Shown: piece after piece, positions 6,379 to 6,727 of the stretch
How the letters are laid out: each line of letters begins with the position of its first letter
Position numbering within the stretch: position 1 is the first letter of the stretch
Assembly: GCA_964611805.1 (NCBI GenBank)
Contig: CAZTBG010000082.1
Span: 1 to 6,727, forward strand
Direction: 5' to 3'
Source of the DNA: W589 sp964611805
GTDB lineage: Bacteria > Chloroflexota > Dehalococcoidia > Dehalococcoidales > Fen-1064
DNA length: 6,727 nucleotides
Program-made: the position numbers and the translations under genes
The notes under the pieces: generated by a model
The model's database searches: none
What the model was told of the DNA's origin: nothing
The model's input: the letters and a program-made list of their open reading frames with translations, nothing else

Positions 6379-6615
6379 CTTTGTACTATTGACGTAACAT
6401 ATATTTCAGCTTGGTAGCCGACCGATAATGCCTTGATTGAGGCTTTCAACGGGCGTTTCAGGGAAGAATGCTTGAACGAGAGCTGGTTTCTATCTCTCGA
6501 AGATGCCAGGGAGAAAGTAGAGGAATGGCGGCAGCACTACAACTAGGATAGGCCCCATGGATCTCTGGGTAATGTGCCGCCGCTTGAATTCGCAGGAGTC
6601 CAGGTGGCAAAATAG
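6379..6615 (+). pseudogene. IS3-family transposase (OrfB), degraded C-terminal fragment
   Basis: The frame through 6418-6615 reads PTDNALIEAFNGRFREECLN, then ESWFLSLEDAREKVEEWRQHYN, a stop, and DRPHGSLG with PPLEF. This is the end of the integrase-like catalytic domain of IS3-family transposases, including the E of the DDE triad (in the LIEAFN stretch) and the closing 'YNxxRPHxSLG' motif. It is broken by in-frame TAG codons at 6415-6417 and 6544-6546; the natural stop would be TAG 6613-6615. The part from 6379 to 6414 fits the frame only weakly. The two aspartates of the triad and all of OrfA are missing, so it cannot encode transposase. It is the only mobile-element trace in the window and sits 18 nt from the end of the candidate IS tip at 6656 to the tRNA-Asn CCA. 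Confidence 0.88.
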
Positions 6616-6636
6616 TTGAGAAAATCACTTTATGAT

Positions 6637-6656
6637 TGACCCTAAGACGGGGTTCA
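6637..6656. mobile_element. Candidate right-end tip of the IS3-type element
   Basis: After the transposase stop, the sequence ends in GACCCTAAGACGGGGTTCA. Read inward on the minus strand it begins TGAACCCCGTCTTAGGG, the TGA-type terminus usual for IS3-family inverted repeats, and its distance from the orfB stop (about 40 nt) is typical. No matching left end (TGAACCCC on the plus strand) occurs in this window, so the left half is lost or too diverged and the boundary is a guess from one side. Confidence 0.4.
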
Positions 6657-6673
6657 CCTCATATTGACAAACC

Positions 6674-6727
6674 TGGCTCCCCAGGTAGGACTCGAACCTA
6701 CAACCTAGCGGTTAACAGCCGCCCGCT
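6674..6727 (-). tRNA. tRNA-Asn (anticodon GTT), 3' part, cut by the window edge
   Basis: Read on the minus strand from the right edge: the 3' half of the D stem, an anticodon stem GGCGG/CCGCT with loop CTGTTAA (anticodon GTT at 6714-6716), variable loop AGGTT, T arm GTAGG-TTCGAGT-CCTAC, acceptor 3' strand CTGGGGA, discriminator G73, and an encoded CCA (6674-6676). The 5' acceptor strand and the D loop lie outside the window, so the acceptor pairing cannot be checked. Unlike tRNA-Thr in the same window, its CCA is encoded. Confidence 0.92.

Noticed and set aside
6664..6669. TTGACA near the IS tip as an outward promoter
   Set aside because: It points into the antisense strand of tRNA-Asn and has no usable -10 in that sequence.

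Overview
The window looks like a piece of a bacterial chromosome, probably from Chloroflexota, class Dehalococcoidia or a close relative. This rests on the ribF-tyrS-class V aminotransferase gene order, which I recall from Dehalococcoides-type genomes (memory, not a search), and on the style of the tandem CARDB-like repeats in the secreted protein. No rRNA or other strong taxonomic marker is present, so the assignment is an inference.

Left part (1-2860, minus strand): a tight housekeeping operon read right to left. A promoter near 2832-2860 and a leader of about 105 nt precede ribF (FMN/FAD synthesis). After it come tyrS (tyrosyl-tRNA synthetase), 2 nt behind the ribF stop, and a class V aminotransferase that runs off the left edge. 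The tyrS gene is a composition mosaic: its catalytic part is about 55% GC, but the linker and S4 tail switch abruptly to about 34% GC.

Middle (2900-3450): an extended -10 promoter and a complete tRNA-Thr(CGT) on the plus strand. These are followed by about 440 nt with no convincing gene. That stretch contains a strong hairpin with a T-run, a doubtful 64-codon minus-strand ORF, and weak promoter candidates for the next gene.

Right part (3450-6727): a single large plus-strand gene for a predicted lipoprotein with two CARDB-like repeats, a glycoside hydrolase family 39 catalytic domain with both catalytic glutamates in place, a C-terminal beta-sandwich and a TPR-like helical tail. Downstream is AT-rich non-coding DNA, then the decayed 3' end of an IS3-family transposase. 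Last is the 3' part of a tRNA-Asn(GTT) on the minus strand, cut by the right edge.

The interval between the two tRNA genes (about 3.7 kb) thus looks like accessory DNA beside a conserved operon: one surface glycosidase plus mobile-element debris. I see no CRISPR array, toxin-antitoxin pair, phage gene or complete mobile element. The most distinctive items are the GH39 lipoprotein architecture and the mosaic tyrS.
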